Source: Labilithrix luteola (GTDB lineage Bacteria; Myxococcota_A; Polyangia; Polyangiales; Polyangiaceae). From it: 5,444 nucleotides of DNA. Position 1 is the first letter of the stretch. Each line of letters begins with the position of its first letter. This document shows, in pieces, positions 1 through 5,444 of the stretch. The position numbers and the translations under genes are program-made. The notes under the pieces are model-generated. The model ran no database searches. It saw only the letters and a list, made by a program, of their open reading frames with translations, and was not told the origin of the DNA. The stretch spans positions 1-5,444 of the forward strand of contig JAMFST010000751.1 of assembly GCA_026225435.1 (NCBI GenBank), read 5' to 3'.

Positions 1-683
1 ACGGCAGCGGCGACGAGTTCTGCGGCGTCCCCTTCTTCACGTTTCTCCTGGCGAACGGATCGATCCCCGCACCGGCGACGATCGCCGACTTTCCCACGTC
101 GCTGCCGGTGCTCACCCTGCAGGTGGCCTGGGCAGCCAGTGGCCTTGCCGTCTTCGCCCACGTGGCAGAGCCGAACGTGGCACCGGCCGACCCGTCCCAG
201 GCGATCTACCAGGGGGACGCTCTCGAGCTGTTCGTCGGCGCCCCGGGCGCCTCGCTCACCGGCAACGAGAGCGGCGATCCCGGCGCGTTCCACTTCATCG
301 CCTCGCCGCCGCCCGCCACGATGCTGGACGGCGGAATCGGCTACGAATACTTGACCAACGCCGGAGGCACGCCTCCCATCGCCACGATCCCCGGCAGCGA
401 CTTCGTGACCCGCCGCGTGACCGACGGTTACGACATCGAGCTGCTGATTCGCTGGTCCCTCTTCGACGCCGGGGTGCCGATGGAGAACAGCGTGATCGGC
501 TTCGACGTGGGGCTCGACGTCAACACCAGCGGCGTGCCGGCGGACCGCATGGACGCCGGTGTGGGCGCACTGCAGTCGTTCCTCTACGTGCGCCCGGACG
601 CGGCGACCCCGCCGACCGCGTGCGACGAGCCGGAGCCCTACTGCGACGACCGCACCTGGTGCACCCCGCAGCTCGCGCAGTGA
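1..683 (+). CDS. C-terminal part of a protein with a CBM9-like carbohydrate-binding domain (5' truncated)
   Basis: The frame is open from base 3 to a TGA at 681-683 (226 residues visible) and runs past the left edge. A GTG at 108 is internal, because residues before it read as protein without a stop, so the true start lies outside the window. The visible part matches the CBM9/DOMON-like beta-sandwich pattern: a WAASGLAVFAHV strand (residues about 43-54), then IYQGDALELFVG (about 68-79), then DGYDIELLIRWS (about 141-152), then IGFDVGLDVN (about 165-174). Proteins with this fold bind sugars or haem and are usually exported appendages of larger enzymes or surface proteins. The last 20 residues hold three cysteines (about 207, 214, 220), and one more lies near residue 7, which suits a disulfide-bearing secreted protein. 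No catalytic domain is visible; one could lie upstream. The gene is convergent with the regulator at 688-2064. Family call moderately sure; ligand unknown. Confidence 0.72.
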   Translation, partial: GSGDEFCGVPFFTFLLANGSIPAPATIADFPTSLPVLTLQVAWAASGLAVFAHVAEPNVAPADPSQAIYQGDALELFVGAPGASLTGNESGDPGAFHFIASPPPATMLDGGIGYEYLTNAGGTPPIATIPGSDFVTRRVTDGYDIELLIRWSLFDAGVPMENSVIGFDVGLDVNTSGVPADRMDAGVGALQSFLYVRPDAATPPTACDEPEPYCDDRTWCTPQLAQ

Positions 684-687
684 CGGC

Positions 688-2064
688 TCACAGATCGTGC
701 TTGCGCACGAGTCGGTGAATGTACGTTCGATCGAGCCCTGCCGCCTTCGCCACGGCGGAGATGTTCCCCGCGTGCCGGTCGAGGAGCTCGCGCACGTACT
801 CGCGCTCGAGGTGATCGATCCAGCGGGTGCGCAGCTCGCGGAACGGCTCGCGGACATCCACCGGCGGGAAGACCTCCGCGCTGCCGGCGCTCGCGGCGGG
901 CGTCGCATGGCTCGCGCTCGACGGCGGCCCCATCGCCTGCAGGGCGTCGCCGGCGCCGAGCACGCGCGCGCGGGCGACGAAGTTCCGCAGCTCGCGCACG
1001 TTGCCGATCCAGGGGCGCTGGGCGAGCTCGGCGAGCAGCTCCGCGCCCGGTGACTCGCTGCTCGTCCCGCTGCTCGCGAGGAAGGCGCGGACCAGCTGCG
1101 GGATGTCCTCGACGCGCGCTCGCAGCGGCGGGACGGTGACGGGGAGGATGGCCAGCCGGAAGTAGAGATCCTCGCGGAACGCTCCGGTGTTCACCATCGT
1201 CCGCAGGTCGCGGTGGGTCGCCGAGACCACGCGCACGTCCACCGGGCGCTGGGTCCACTCCCCCAGCCGCCGCACCGTGCGCGACTCCAGCACGCGGAGC
1301 AGCTTCGGCTGCATGGAGAGCGGCAGCTCGCCGATCTCGTCGAGGAACACCGTGCCCCCCTCGGCGCACTCGAAGGCGCCCGCGCGCGGGTGCGTCGCCC
1401 CGGTGAAGGCGCCGCGCACGTACCCGAAGAGCTCCGCCTCGAGCAGGTTCTCCGGGAGCGCGCCGCAATCGACGACGACGAACGGTGCGCTCGCGCGGCT
1501 CGACTGCTGGTGCAGCGCCTGCGCCACCAGCTCCTTGCCGGTGCCCGTCTCCCCCTGGACGAGCACCGTCGAGTCGTCGCGAGCGATGCGCGCCAGCCGC
1601 GCGAAGTGCTCGCGCATGGCGACGCTGCCGCCGAGCAGCGGCCCGAAGTGATCGGTCGGCCAGAGCTCGACCTCCGCGTTGGTCACGCCGTAGCGCACGA
1701 GGAGCTCGGTGTTCCCCAGGCGGACGCGGGCGCCGTCGCCCACCTTCGCCTCGAGGACCTGCACCCCCTGCACGAAGGTGCCGTTGCGGCTGCCGAGATC
1801 GCGCACCCACACCGCCTGCTCGCGCAGCGACAGCTCGCAGTGGATGCGCGAGACCGCCTTGTCCTCGATCACCAGGTCATTGCCGGGCGCGCTCCCCACG
1901 GCGGCGCGTTCGCCGAGCGAGAGCGAGCCGGTGCCCCCCGGCCCGCTCCAGGTGACCTCGGGCTGCAGCCGGACGAGCGCCCGTGCCAGCTGCGTCGACC
2001 CGGCGAAGGGATCGCGCTGCACCTCCGTCGGCAACGCGTCGAACCCGTGCGAGCTACCGGCCAT
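688..2064 (-). CDS. FHA-domain sigma-54-dependent transcriptional activator (enhancer-binding protein)
   Basis: Complete 458-residue protein in three modules. Residues about 45-125 are an FHA phosphothreonine-binding domain, with the conserved GS (57-58), SRIH (72-75) and GSRNGTF (91-97) motifs. Residues about 140-370 are the AAA+ sigma-54 interaction domain: Walker A GETGTGKE (171-178), the sigma-54-contacting loop GAFTGA (218-223, intact), Walker B GGTVFLDE (236-243), the REDLYFRL arginine region (297-304) and WIGNVREL (352-359). Residues about 430-458 are a Fis-type helix-turn-helix ending in the recognition helix RTYIHRLVRKH. The protein should bind enhancer-like sites and use ATP hydrolysis to open sigma-54 promoters. 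FHA in place of a receiver domain implies control by Ser/Thr protein kinases (family knowledge). Residues 376-400 form an Ala/Ser/Pro linker. The ATG at 2064 is preceded by no clear Shine-Dalgarno, consistent with translation from a shared mRNA with the glycosidase gene 34 bp upstream. No terminator is visible in the 4-bp gap to the convergent gene. Confidence 0.95.
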   Translation of the reverse strand: MAGSSHGFDALPTEVQRDPFAGSTQLARALVRLQPEVTWSGPGGTGSLSLGERAAVGSAPGNDLVIEDKAVSRIHCELSLREQAVWVRDLGSRNGTFVQGVQVLEAKVGDGARVRLGNTELLVRYGVTNAEVELWPTDHFGPLLGGSVAMREHFARLARIARDDSTVLVQGETGTGKELVAQALHQQSSRASAPFVVVDCGALPENLLEAELFGYVRGAFTGATHPRAGAFECAEGGTVFLDEIGELPLSMQPKLLRVLESRTVRRLGEWTQRPVDVRVVSATHRDLRTMVNTGAFREDLYFRLAILPVTVPPLRARVEDIPQLVRAFLASSGTSSESPGAELLAELAQRPWIGNVRELRNFVARARVLGAGDALQAMGPPSSASHATPAASAGSAEVFPPVDVREPFRELRTRWIDHLEREYVRELLDRHAGNISAVAKAAGLDRTYIHRLVRKHDL

Positions 2065-2098
2065 CGGCCAAGCATAGCAAAGCGCGCGGACCCGTGAG

Positions 2099-3772
2099 CT
2101 ACGGCAGCGGCAAGAGGCCGAAGCTCGACAGCGTCGCCTGCTCGCCCGAGCTGAGCGCCCCGCCGGCGAAGGCGCTCCACAAGAGGAGGTTCGCCTTCGG
2201 GGTGTAGCCGCCGTTGCCGTCGTTCCAGAAGAGGCCGAAGTGGTTCTCCGGTTGCGACTGCTGCGGCTCGTCGAGGAGCTCGTACACGTAGAGCGACTCG
2301 AGGTTCATCTCCTTCTGATCGCGGATGTATGCGATCTGGTCGCGCAGGTTGCTGAGGCAGGTCGCGTAGAGCGCGTCGCTCGCCTGGTCGTTGTAACCGT
2401 CCTGGTAGATCTCGGCGCAGTTCATCTCGTTGATGGTGACCGGCTTCGCGTAGGCGCCGAGCCCGGCGAAGAGGTCCCACGAATCCTTGTTCGACCCCGG
2501 CTGGGAAGCGGACAGCGCGTAGGGACTCGTCCCTTGCGCGTAGTAGTAGTGGTACGAGATGACGTCGTAGCCGACGCCCTTCGCCGCCATGTAGTCGAGG
2601 AAGCCGGTGTGCGTGCTGGTCGTGTTGAGGATCCGGCGGAGGTGGGTGCCGTAGGTGGCATTCACCTGGGCGATCGCGTCGGAGGTTCCCTTGATCGCGG
2701 CGGCCCAGTTGGCGTAGTAGTCGCTGCTGCCGAAGGCGGAGACGTTGTCCCAGTCGGAGGCGGCCCAGCCCGTGTTCCACAGGCCGGGAGAGGACGACTG
2801 GCCGGAGCGCAGATCGATCTCGTTGCCCATCTCCCAGTCGGTGATGCTGTCGCGGTACTGGGCAACGAAGCTTTCGACCGCCTGGTATGCCGTCGCGTAG
2901 ATGGTATTCGTGTCGTTCGAGGCGAAGGTGTTCCCGTCGGTCGGGCACACCTCCCAGGCGATGTCGAGCATGAAGCTGAGGTGCGTGTCGGTCGTCGCCG
3001 AAGCGGCGAGCCACGCGTTGGTCGCCTCGTTCGACGAAGAGTCGGGCGGGCCGCCGATGCGCGCCGCCTTGAGGTTGCGCGCCTTCATCAACCCGAACTG
3101 CGTCGCCACCGTCGCCGGATCGCCGTCACCATAGTCGTCGCCCGCGTGGAGGTTCGCGCCGTACACGAGCCCCGTCGCCGTCGGCGGCGCCCCACCGTCG
3201 CCGGTTTTGCCCGCATCCGGCGGGGCGCTGGCATCGGGCTTCGGCGCGCCCGCGTCGGTCGCGTTGCTCGTCCCGCCCTCCCACTGCTGCGCCGCGGTGC
3301 CGTTGCAATCGTAGATTTGTACCTGCGTGCCGTTGGCGCTCACGCCGTTGCGCACGTCGAGGCACTTGCCGCCGATGCCGACCAGCTGGCCATTGGTGTA
3401 CGTCCACTGCTGGTTCGGCCCGCCCCAGCAGGTCCACAGCTCCACGGGAGTGCCGCTGGTGCTCACGTTGCCGGTGACGTCGAGGCACTTGCCGCCCGGT
3501 CCGATCAGCTGCCCGCCCGTGAGCGTCCAGCGCTGCGCGGTGGTGCCGTTGCAGGTGTACAGCTGCACCTTCGTCCCATCGGCGGTGCGGTCGCCATTGT
3601 CGTCGAGGCACTTGCCGCCAAGGCCGACCCACGCGTTCACGTTCCCCTTCGACAGAGCCGACGACGCTTCGCCGACGGCCTCGGGATCTGACCCGCTGGT
3701 GGAAGACGACGAGCTGCACGCGCCGAGCACGGAGCCGACGGCGAGACCGCAGAGAAGGACCGTTCTTTTCAT
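2099..3772 (-). CDS. Lipoprotein with ricin-B-type lectin trefoil and clan GH-A-like glycoside hydrolase domain
   Basis: 557 residues. The ATG at 3772 is chosen because it gives a lipoprotein signal: MKR, a hydrophobic stretch, lipobox VLGAC with acylated Cys19, then a Ser-rich tether. Residues about 45-166 are a complete ricin-B beta-trefoil. Three 41-residue units each carry GGKCLD (52-57, 93-98, 134-139), a partner Cys (74, 115, 156) and a QxW motif ending at W82, W123 and W164. Residues about 167-200 are an Asp/Ala/Gly/Pro linker. Residues about 201-557 look like a (beta/alpha)8 hydrolase of clan GH-A: WEMGNE supplies the probable acid/base Glu318 and VTINEM the probable nucleophile Glu449. 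VYELLDEP (496-503) and HFGLFW (511-516) resemble late-barrel motifs of such enzymes. I cannot name the GH family or substrate. It should act outside the cytoplasm, tethered to a membrane. A weak AAGG lies only 2 nt before the ATG. It is the first gene of a probable two-gene operon with the FHA activator. Confidence 0.88.
   Translation of the reverse strand: MKRTVLLCGLAVGSVLGACSSSSSTSGSDPEAVGEASSALSKGNVNAWVGLGGKCLDDNGDRTADGTKVQLYTCNGTTAQRWTLTGGQLIGPGGKCLDVTGNVSTSGTPVELWTCWGGPNQQWTYTNGQLVGIGGKCLDVRNGVSANGTQVQIYDCNGTAAQQWEGGTSNATDAGAPKPDASAPPDAGKTGDGGAPPTATGLVYGANLHAGDDYGDGDPATVATQFGLMKARNLKAARIGGPPDSSSNEATNAWLAASATTDTHLSFMLDIAWEVCPTDGNTFASNDTNTIYATAYQAVESFVAQYRDSITDWEMGNEIDLRSGQSSSPGLWNTGWAASDWDNVSAFGSSDYYANWAAAIKGTSDAIAQVNATYGTHLRRILNTTSTHTGFLDYMAAKGVGYDVISYHYYYAQGTSPYALSASQPGSNKDSWDLFAGLGAYAKPVTINEMNCAEIYQDGYNDQASDALYATCLSNLRDQIAYIRDQKEMNLESLYVYELLDEPQQSQPENHFGLFWNDGNGGYTPKANLLLWSAFAGGALSSGEQATLSSFGLLPLP
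3355..3619 (-). repeat. Three-unit internal repeat of the ricin-B domain (123-bp period)
   Basis: The same 19-bp string, cgtcgaggcacttgccgcc on the plus strand, occurs at 3355-3373, 3478-3496 and 3601-3619, exactly 123 bp apart. It encodes GGKCLDD or GGKCLDV (minus strand) at the start of each beta-trefoil subdomain, and 123 bp is 41 codons. The flanking sequence of each unit is similar but diverged. This is the DNA trace of the triplicated lectin fold, not a mobile repeat. Confidence 0.93.
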
Positions 3773-3785
3773 GACCTTGCGTGTT

Positions 3786-3801
3786 TGCACGGCCCGATCC
3801 A
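3786..3801 (-). promoter_or_regulatory. Possible sigma-54 (-24/-12) promoter just upstream of the glycosidase start
   Basis: On the minus strand the site reads TGGATCGGGCCGTGCA. Against the consensus TGGCACG-N4-TTGCA it keeps the invariant GG and GC at the required 10-nt spacing and matches 9 of the 12 defined bases. It lies directly before a gene that is paired with a sigma-54 activator. Against it, the predicted transcript start near 3775 would leave only about 3 nt of leader before the ATG, and such a match can arise by chance in GC-rich DNA. Confidence 0.2.
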
Positions 3802-3865
3802 GTCGCGCTCGCCGGTGATCCTTCGACGAATCTCCACGCGCGCCGCCGCCCGTCCCCTCCCGCGT

Positions 3866-3883
3866 GTCGACGACCGTCGACGA
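3866..3883. repeat. Tandem GTCGACGA direct repeat in the glycosidase leader
   Basis: GTCGACGA occurs at 3866-3873 and 3876-3883, a 10-bp period or about one helical turn. Each copy contains the palindrome GTCGAC. A third partial copy, TCGACGA, is at 3823-3829. The spacing would suit a regulator binding one DNA face, but the motif is short and CG-rich, so chance is possible. Confidence 0.35.
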
Positions 3884-3932
3884 ACTGTGGACGCGAGTCT
3901 TCGGACCTGGCGAGTACCCCATGCGCTCCTTC

Positions 3933-3960
3933 ATTGTACCCGCGCCGAGCCTCAGGTGAA
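3933..3960 (-). promoter_or_regulatory. Candidate housekeeping (sigma-70-type) promoter for the glycosidase operon
   Basis: Minus strand: -35-like TTCACC (3955-3960), a 16-bp spacer and -10-like TACAAT (3933-3938, 5 of 6 to TATAAT). AT-rich hexamers are rare here, so the -10 stands out. Transcription would start near 3926 and leave a leader of about 150 nt before the ATG at 3772, containing the GTCGACGA repeats. Confidence 0.35.
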
Positions 3961-4172
3961 CAGGCGCGGGTCGAAGTGGAAATCGGCGATCTCGATCACG
4001 AGGCTGACGTCGCAATAGCCAGCGTGACGCGGGTTGAGCAGCCGCGCCACGTGCCCTCTCAGACTCCCTGCGTCTCCGGCGCCCAGATGTACTTGTGCAT
4101 CTGCAGGAGAGAAGGAAGTGCAATGGGTGAGCGCCGTTCAAGACGGCGTGCGCCGGTTGACGTAACGTGAGA
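3952..4172 (-). pseudogene. Possible frameshifted coding remnant next to the insertion sequence
   Basis: Two minus-strand frames in this stretch look protein-like. One is open from a TAA at 4173-4175, inside the putative IS end, and reads SPIALPSLLQMHKYIWAPET before a TGA at 4059-4061. The other overlaps it and continues as ARLLNPRHAGYCDV then SLVIEIADFHFDP to a TGA at 3952-3954, with most codons ending in G or C. A single frameshift near 4060-4075 would join them into one C-terminal fragment of about 70 residues. That would fit the 3' end of a gene cut by the IS66 insertion. I do not recognise the protein. The second frame alone could also be a 32-residue ORF from a GTG at 4050 preceded by GAGAGGG. 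Chance open frames in GC-rich DNA remain likely. Confidence 0.22.
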
Positions 4173-4199
4173 TTATGTGCGTTTCAGGCGACCTGTCGA
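4172..4199 (-). promoter_or_regulatory. Possible outward-facing promoter in the IS66 end
   Basis: Minus strand: -35-like TCGACA (4194-4199, 5 of 6), a 16-bp spacer and -10-like CATAAT (4172-4177, 5 of 6). It lies between the transposase stop and the putative IS boundary and points toward the glycosidase operon, with a predicted start near 4165. Many insertion sequences carry such outward promoters; here it is inference from two hexamers. Confidence 0.28.
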
Positions 4200-4249
4200 A
4201 GGCCGCGGACCAATTTGGCCGACGTACTTCGCGCGTATCCGTTCACGGC

Positions 4250-5444
4250 CTACGCGGCGACTTGAGCCGAGGGTGACTGGCAGACGTTGTCGGCGAGTGG
4301 CGGCAGGAGCGACGGTGGGGGAGTGGCGAGGAGCGCGGCGTGGCAGGCGTCGTGGACGAAGTGCAGGACGTTTCGTTTCTGCTGTCGGAGGGTGGCGTGG
4401 ACGGAGAGAATGCGCTCGATGAAGCGACTGCCCTCCTCGGAGTGCGTGCCGTAGCTGGTTTTGCGACAGAGGACGCCGTGGCGAACGGCGCGCTCGGCGG
4501 TGTTGTTGGTGGGCTCGACGCCGTCGACGTAGAGGAAGGTCCAGAGTGCGTCGGCGCGTTTGATCAGGTTGGCGCAGGTGCGTGCAGTCTTGCGATGCGG
4601 CACGGCGGCGCCCTCGGTCAGTAGGGCCTCGACGCGGCTCTGGACCGATCGCATGTAGACACGGAAGGAGGCGCGGGAGAGCGTGCCATCGCGCACGCAT
4701 TTCCACCACGCGAACATCCGCTTGGTCTCGGCAAGCAGAGCGTTGCCGATACGTTGGGAGTCGGCGGGTCTCTCCGAGATCTTGACGAAGTCGCGGACGA
4801 GATGCGCCCAGCAGAATTGGTGCTTCACGTCGGGCCACCAGTTGTAGGCACCGTGTCGGTCGCTCACGAGAGCGCCGCACGCTCGGCGGAGGAGCGCTTG
4901 CGCCGCGTCGGCGGTGCGTCGCCGATGGATCATGAAGACGGTGACGGTCGCCGTCACGACCGTCCAGAGCCAGGCCTTGCCGCGTGCCTCGCGCCAGCTG
5001 GTCTCGTCGGCGTACTTCACCGGCTGCTCGACGACGAACGCCTTGGCCTCTTCGATGGGCTCGGCGAGAGCGGCGCTGGCGATCCTCTGGCAGCCGACGA
5101 CGGCCCCCACCGACAGGTGAAGGCCGAAGAGGTCGCGCATCAACTCGGGCACGGCGCGTTTGCTGAGGCGGTAGACGCCCATCAGGGTGGCCGCCATCGC
5201 CACGACGCTCGGCCCAAACGCCCCCGTCGGCACGCCGGCGGGGAGCGGGGCGGTGGTGCGAACGCCGCACGGGCAGTCGAATGAGTGCAGCACGTACTCC
5301 AGGGCGATGGGCTCGATGCGAGGCAGCTCGAACACGTGATGACGGCGCGGCGACGGATCCTCGCCGACGAGCGCGGCGTTGCATCCGCGACAGCGCGTCG
5401 GCCGCAGCACCGTGCGCGTGTGGACCTTGTCGGGCGGCACCAGC
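4250..5444 (-). CDS. tnpC: IS66-family transposase TnpC (N-terminus beyond window)
   Basis: The frame runs from the right edge to a TAG at 4250-4252, with about 397 residues visible. A GTG at 5440 could be read as a start, but the frame is open beyond it and the family is usually around 500 residues with an N-terminal coiled-coil/HTH region, so the gene is probably cut by the window. Numbering from that GTG: a zinc-finger-like part has C17, C20, C56 and C58. The DDE catalytic triad is visible as D145 in KYADETSW, D194 in VSDRHGAY and E316 in NNTAERAVR, and the family motif CWAHLVRDF is at 210-218. The protein should catalyse cut-and-paste-type transposition of the element. No internal stop or frameshift is visible and all catalytic residues are present, so it may be active. 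The C-terminal tail (about 375-396) is Pro/Leu-rich and probably variable. Confidence 0.93.
   Translation of the reverse strand, partial: LVPPDKVHTRTVLRPTRCRGCNAALVGEDPSPRRHHVFELPRIEPIALEYVLHSFDCPCGVRTTAPLPAGVPTGAFGPSVVAMAATLMGVYRLSKRAVPELMRDLFGLHLSVGAVVGCQRIASAALAEPIEEAKAFVVEQPVKYADETSWREARGKAWLWTVVTATVTVFMIHRRRTADAAQALLRRACGALVSDRHGAYNWWPDVKHQFCWAHLVRDFVKISERPADSQRIGNALLAETKRMFAWWKCVRDGTLSRASFRVYMRSVQSRVEALLTEGAAVPHRKTARTCANLIKRADALWTFLYVDGVEPTNNTAERAVRHGVLCRKTSYGTHSEEGSRFIERILSVHATLRQQKRNVLHFVHDACHAALLATPPPSLLPPLADNVCQSPSAQVAA

Larger units (their letters stand above)
3773..4249. other. Intergenic region between the transposase and the glycosidase gene
   Basis: About 480 bp without a convincing intact gene. 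The glycosidase reading frame stays open upstream to beyond 4141, but the extension is Arg/Ser-rich and hides the signal peptide, so I treat it as noncoding. The region holds candidate promoters facing the glycosidase, a tandem GTCGACGA repeat, a small hairpin (stem 4132-4137 with 4143-4148, 5-nt loop, no T-run), weak minus-strand coding-like traces (3952-4172) and the probable IS66 terminus near 4162. Each is listed separately where supported. Confidence 0.6.
4162..5444 (-). mobile_element. IS66-family insertion sequence (partial, one end in window)
   Basis: The TnpC transposase marks an IS66-family element that continues past the right edge, where the accessory tnpA and tnpB genes would be expected if present. 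IS66 termini typically begin with GTAA. The plus strand has GTAACGTGAGATTATG starting at 4162, 88 bp outside the transposase stop, a normal distance for this family. The opposite terminus is not in the window, so the inverted repeat and the usual 8-bp target duplication cannot be tested. The transposase is certain; the boundary is tentative and could fall elsewhere between about 3950 and 4249. Confidence 0.6.

Noticed and set aside
108..110. GTG as the start of the CBM9-like gene
   Set aside because: The frame is open to the left edge with protein-like sequence, and starting here would cut into the domain's first strands and leave no signal peptide.
1213..2097. 294-codon plus-strand frame and several other long frames over the activator gene
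   Set aside because: They mirror the FHA/AAA+ coding frame, are rich in Arg/Ala/His and contain no recognisable motifs.
2240..3691. 483-codon open frame on the plus strand
   Set aside because: It is antisense to the glycosidase gene. Its product is a Val/Arg/Ala-rich string without domains, as expected opposite a GC-rich gene.
3773..4141. N-terminal extension of the glycosidase reading frame, including an ATG at 3922 preceded by AAGGAG
   Set aside because: The extension is Arg/Ser-rich, has no recognisable domain and would bury a clear lipoprotein signal peptide that starts at 3772. The AAGGAG-ATG spacing is only 3 nt, and it lies at the predicted transcript start of the candidate promoter.
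4132..4148. Hairpin CGCCGT/ACGGCG with a 5-nt loop as a terminator
   Set aside because: The stem is only 6 bp and there is no T-run on either strand.
4123..4170. Short plus-strand ORF (15 residues, MGERRS...) after a good purine-rich Shine-Dalgarno-like tract
   Set aside because: It is too short and Arg-rich to support as a gene. It could be the start of a gene cut by the IS, but nothing else supports that.
5438..5440. GTG as the true start of the transposase
   Set aside because: The frame is open beyond it, and the protein would lack the usual N-terminal region of IS66 TnpC.

Overview
The window is very GC-rich, with strong G/C bias at third codon positions. It encodes a lipoprotein with an Asp-Ala-Gly/Pro-rich linker and an FHA-domain sigma-54 activator. 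That combination is typical of Myxococcota (myxobacteria and relatives), but the assignment is by style only; no taxonomic marker gene is present.

Layout, left to right. (1) 1-683, plus strand: the 3' end of a gene whose product ends in a CBM9-like (DOMON-type) carbohydrate-binding domain and a short Cys-containing tail. (2) 688-2064, minus strand: a complete FHA-AAA+-HTH sigma-54-dependent activator, convergent with gene 1 and separated from it by 4 bp. (3) 2099-3772, minus strand: a lipoprotein with a complete three-repeat ricin-B beta-trefoil, a low-complexity linker and a clan GH-A-like glycoside hydrolase domain. It lies 34 bp upstream of the activator in the same orientation, so the two probably form an operon. 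(4) 3773-4249: about 480 bp with no clear intact gene. It holds candidate promoters, a small tandem repeat and weak coding-like traces on the minus strand. (5) 4250-5444, minus strand: an IS66-family TnpC transposase running off the right edge. A candidate IS end (GTAA...) lies about 90 bp beyond its stop codon.

Inferred biology: the lipoprotein would be anchored to the membrane or cell surface, bind a glycan through its trefoil and cut it with the GH domain. The downstream activator has an FHA domain in place of a receiver domain, so Ser/Thr-kinase phosphorylation is a plausible input, and it may regulate this locus or others. The partial CBM9-like protein also fits carbohydrate use, although it is on the opposite strand. 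The IS66 element sits immediately upstream of the hydrolase and may have disrupted an older gene or supplied an outward promoter.

I see no CRISPR array, tRNA, rRNA or clear phage or defence genes. The most notable content is the glycosidase/FHA-activator pair and the disturbed region between it and the insertion sequence.
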